A stretch of 64,000 nt of DNA from Trileptium ribeirensis (taxonomy: Eukaryota; Nematoda; Enoplea; Enoplida; Thoracostomopsidae): the NCBI GenBank assembly GCA_030248225.1, contig JASANE010018627.1, positions 1-64,000 of the forward strand, written 5' to 3'. Below, piece after piece: positions 60,807 to 64,000 of this stretch. Numbering within the stretch: the first letter of the stretch is position 1; each line of letters begins with the position of its first letter. A program made the position numbers and the translations under genes. Under the pieces are notes generated by a model, which saw only the letters and a program-made list of their open reading frames with translations, had not been told where the DNA came from and made no database searches.

Positions 60807-62337
60807 GTACGTTATATAACATGCAATTTTATTAATGTCTAAGCCTTTAGACATGTTGTCCAAATATTACTGAAACGGAGTGAGTAGAGATTTCTCAAAT
60901 AGCGGTAAGTTGAGAAACATAACTGCCACGTTGTCGGCATCTCTGTTCCAGCTGTACGTATAAACTGATCGAAGTCATAACGGTCGCGGAATAGCTTTAA
61001 AAGCATTTGTTCTCCACAGACGGAATTCTTGTTGCAGCCAAAACACGGAGTTTATTTTGATCCCACCTGGATTGGTACATTTCAGCAAATATGTTGTAAT
61101 ATTGCAAGACTAGTATTGGTTCAAATGACGTTTTGTCTGCCATTTTCTTACACAAAATTGAGTAGTTTTACGGACAAATGTATTATTCAAACAATAGTGT
61201 TTTAATCATAAAAATATGGTTGTAGCAATCTTGGTAGTTCGATGCTACATACGTAGGTATGTATGCGATCGTCTTTATATTTGATATATGTGTGTATGGT
61301 GTGTTTTAATATTTATATTCATATTTATAAATATGAATATTATGGCAGCCATTGGGTTTAGTTGACCTATGTTACAAAAAATTACGCATTCACTGCGATA
61401 CGCATTATTATTTTTGAAAAAGCTTTAAGATAAAACATTTTATCTGTTTTGAAAAGACAATGTTTTCTTTTTTCACATAATAAAAACCTGGCCAGTACCA
61501 AGGAAGGCAAGATTACTATTAGCGGCGTCATTGCCGAATGTCATGCTTTAAATCGTCCGTTTTCCATTTCTTATGAGGGAAAATGAACGGTCGAAATATA
61601 ATATGTCGCGAATTATGTGTCATTTAATGATATCTGGTATCTACGCAGCACCGGGGGCTTCTTGCTTAGAGACCGACCCACAAATACCAGGGTGCGGGAG
61701 GGACTGCTCCAGATCCGCCAAGGGAAAACCGTGTCCACCAGGTGGACTGGGGTCTTTATTCTAATTTCATTTTTTTAGTATTTTTCATGCGTGTAATTAT
61801 ATAGTGGATAAACTGAATTACAGTCACCGCAAAATTCTGTACCAGTTGCCGGTTGTATATTTAGCTGTTTGGCGGAGTCGAAGTTCCGGTTTCATGTCTT
61901 GGATAGCTGCATTGCGGAATTTGGTATAATTTTTCCATCTCCTGGTCAAAATAATCCAACCAATTAATCATAAGTGCAGAACTGTCATTGATGCTGTGTG
62001 TATAACATAAAGATAAAGTATTTTCGGTCTTTGTGCTTGCTCATTTACCCTTGATTAGGTCTTTTAATTTCTCAACAACCATTTGTCTATCTCTATTAGA
62101 CAGTTTATAAGGCATAGAAAGATAACGCTAATCAGACACTAACAAGGTGTATAATTATTGAATTTCTTGTTAATCCAGAATTTGCTAGAATACAGCTGAA
62201 CGGTTGCTCCATGTATATTGCTACAAACTATATATATATGCTTGAAAATTAGCCAACAAATCATCATTCTAGTTATACGGCAATTCCGGGTCGTTATCTT
62301 TCACCTGTGGTTTTAGGTATAATGTTTGTTATTTTAG
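60807..62337 (+). other. Alpha-tubulin intron 2
   Basis: 1531 bp, GT...AG, phase 1 (G + AT completes the Asp of TVVDEVRTG). A short AT-rich inverted run (atttatattcatatttataa...) lies near 61308-61340. A small frame at 61573-61764 has no recognisable motif. Confidence 0.85.
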
Positions 62338-62501
62338 ATGAAGTTCGAACAGGCGTATATCGACAGCTGTTTCATCCGGAAGAGCTTATAACCGGAAAAG
62401 AGGATGCTGCGAACAACTACGCTCGGGGCCATTATACAATCGGAAAAGAAATTATCGATCTCACACTCGATCGTATCCACAGACTTAGCGAAAATTGTTC
62501 T
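62338..62501 (+). CDS. Alpha-tubulin, exon 3
   Basis: The exon follows a ttttag acceptor and encodes [40 protein letters not shown] and [15 protein letters not shown], nearly identical to the conserved alpha-tubulin region, including the NN-Y-ARGHYT nucleotide-binding segment. It ends before a GTTAGC donor in phase 0, where reading on would soon meet a stop (ATT AAA TAA), which supports this splice site. It joins to exon 4 to restore CSGLQGF (family CTGLQGF). Confidence 0.93.
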
Positions 62502-63129
62502 GTTAGCATTAAATAATATGTTGTTTATGTAGTTGTGACAGATATAGGTTAACGTCGCTCGCTGTTGATTCTTTATCCGGCCTTATAAATTCTTGATGCT
62601 GTTCTGTGTAATTACTGCTGCTTGCTCGCGTATATTACACGTCGCGGAATATTACCGCTATGCTGCTCCTTTGTGCTGTGCCATAATAATGTTTGCTGTA
62701 TATCTAGCTGTGGTACACACGAGAAAGACCATGCCTAAGTCTTAAACACTTTTGAATTCTATAGTGTATATATCTTGATTTGAGGGAGCTTTTGGATTGC
62801 TAAACATGCTTTCGTAAATGACATTACTCTGTTTTACGGAATTAAGCTATATTTATTGTTTAAAGAGTACGTATTGTCGTAACTTCGAACGTCTTCGGCG
62901 TGAGCTCTTCGATAGTTTCGCGGTTATTGTACACAGAGATTTGTATTCTGTTAACTAACTGCTATTATTATGAGACGTTCCGTGGTAGTTAAAATGAGGT
63001 TAACACATTTTTGAATTTTATATATTATTAGAACGTAGATTTGGTCCATTTTGCATAATAAATGCAATTTACACACATCTGTTCTTTATTAGAATGGCGA
63101 AGGAACGGCATCGTTGTTTTTGTTTGTAG
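62502..63129 (+). other. Alpha-tubulin intron 3
   Basis: 628 bp bounded by GT and a tttgtttgtag acceptor, phase 0. No repeat or RNA gene was recognised in it. Confidence 0.85.
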
Positions 63130-63384
<255 letters not shown>

Positions 63385-63400
63385 TAGCTATTTTTTGATT

Positions 63401-63677
63401 ATCATTTTATTTTGCTTGGCCAAATGATTGTATTTTATTTTTATAGAACTTAAAATATTGTAATGACAGCGATAGTTGACCTTGTAGTTTCTTGTTTAAT
63501 AAGACATCAATCATTTTATTTTGCTTTGCCAAATAATTAGGTTTATTTTTATAGAACTTGGAATATAGTAGTGACCCCGGTTTCTTGTTTAATAAGACAG
63601 CAATCATTTTATTTTGCTTTGCCAAATAATTAGGTTTATTTTTATAGAACTTGGAATATAGTAGTGACCCCGGTTTA
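63401..63677. repeat. Tandem repeat in tubulin intron, 93-bp unit
   Basis: Units begin at about 63401 (diverged), 63508 and 63601. The last two are almost identical (caatcattttattttgcttt ... gtgaccccggttt). A minus-strand frame of repeated peptides arises from it and is not a gene. It lies in the intron after exon 4. Confidence 0.88.
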
Positions 63678-64000
63678 TTTTTTCGCATTTTTTTGCGTGA
63701 TTACGCATTTTTTAATCAAACTTTGCGTAATTTACGCCTTTTACTTCTAGGACCGGACAAACTCAGCAGCTTACATATATATGGACCGGATGTTTTCCAC
63801 AAACTATTCATGATTCCCAATGCGCAACAGTATCTGCTACAATGACAATATGCATTTATAGCAGCATAAACAGTTTGTCTTTCGAGAATCCGTATAACGT
63901 TCTGGAATGATAGAAACAGTTATATACATATTAATGCAAATTTTATATGCATGCATATAAGTATTTTTGATTTTCTTTTTATAATAAAAATTACTCTTTT

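Noticed and set aside
63407..63688. 93-codon minus-strand frame of repeated peptides
   Set aside because: A product of the 93-bp tandem repeat in a tubulin intron.

Overview
The window is AT-rich, intron-containing, repeat-dense nuclear DNA from an invertebrate animal. The evidence is two spliced genes of animal families (a two-pore-domain K+ channel and an alpha-tubulin), CR1-like and RTE-like LINE fragments, Merlin transposase relics and many short inverted-repeat transposons. This mix fits a flatworm, where Merlin, CR1-like and RTE elements are all known, but nothing here proves the phylum. No bacterial operons, CRISPR arrays, rRNA genes or intact tRNA genes were seen.

Three host genes can be supported. 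An intronless F-box protein lies at 3176-4666 on the minus strand. A K2P potassium channel lies on the minus strand in two recognisable exons, 15916-16173 and 12408-14803; its 5' exon(s) were not found. The first half of an alpha-tubulin lies on the plus strand at the right edge (exons 60587-60806, 62338-62501, 63130-63267) and runs out of the window. The genes are unrelated and show no joint function.

Most of the rest is mobile-element debris. From 0.6 to 2 kb and from 22.6 to 23.8 kb lie two copies of one long dispersed repeat; the left copy carries an extra tRNA-like insertion. From 5.1 to 5.6 kb is a 229-bp tandem duplication. From 9.1 to 10.4 kb is a complex repeat block next to a Merlin C-terminal relic (10.57-11.0 kb). 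At 18.1-19.1 and 53.2-55.3 kb are two near-identical copies of a CR1-like LINE. At 25.4-26.7, 31.6-32.1, 51.3-51.5 and 56.1-58.1 kb are hAT-like non-autonomous elements, the last a long foldback. At 35.7-36.2, 36.3-36.8, 42.6-43.1 and 59.9-60.4 kb are short elements with TTA/TAA-type duplications (PIF/Harbinger-like). From about 43.8 to 47.8 kb is a GC-richer island ending in a candidate 2.1-kb LTR. At 48.2-48.5 kb is a promoter-like segment with perfect heat-shock elements. An RTE-like LINE tail (49.6-50.1 kb) and a Merlin N-terminal relic (51.7-52.0 kb) follow.

The points most worth a second look are: the K2P channel whose second pore lacks the K+ selectivity filter, the alpha-tubulin without lysine 40, the three-copy 487-bp element family rich in TTCGCGAA palindromes, the heat-shock-element cluster, the 2-kb foldback, and a repeat family that joins a conserved module to variable tRNA-like sequences.
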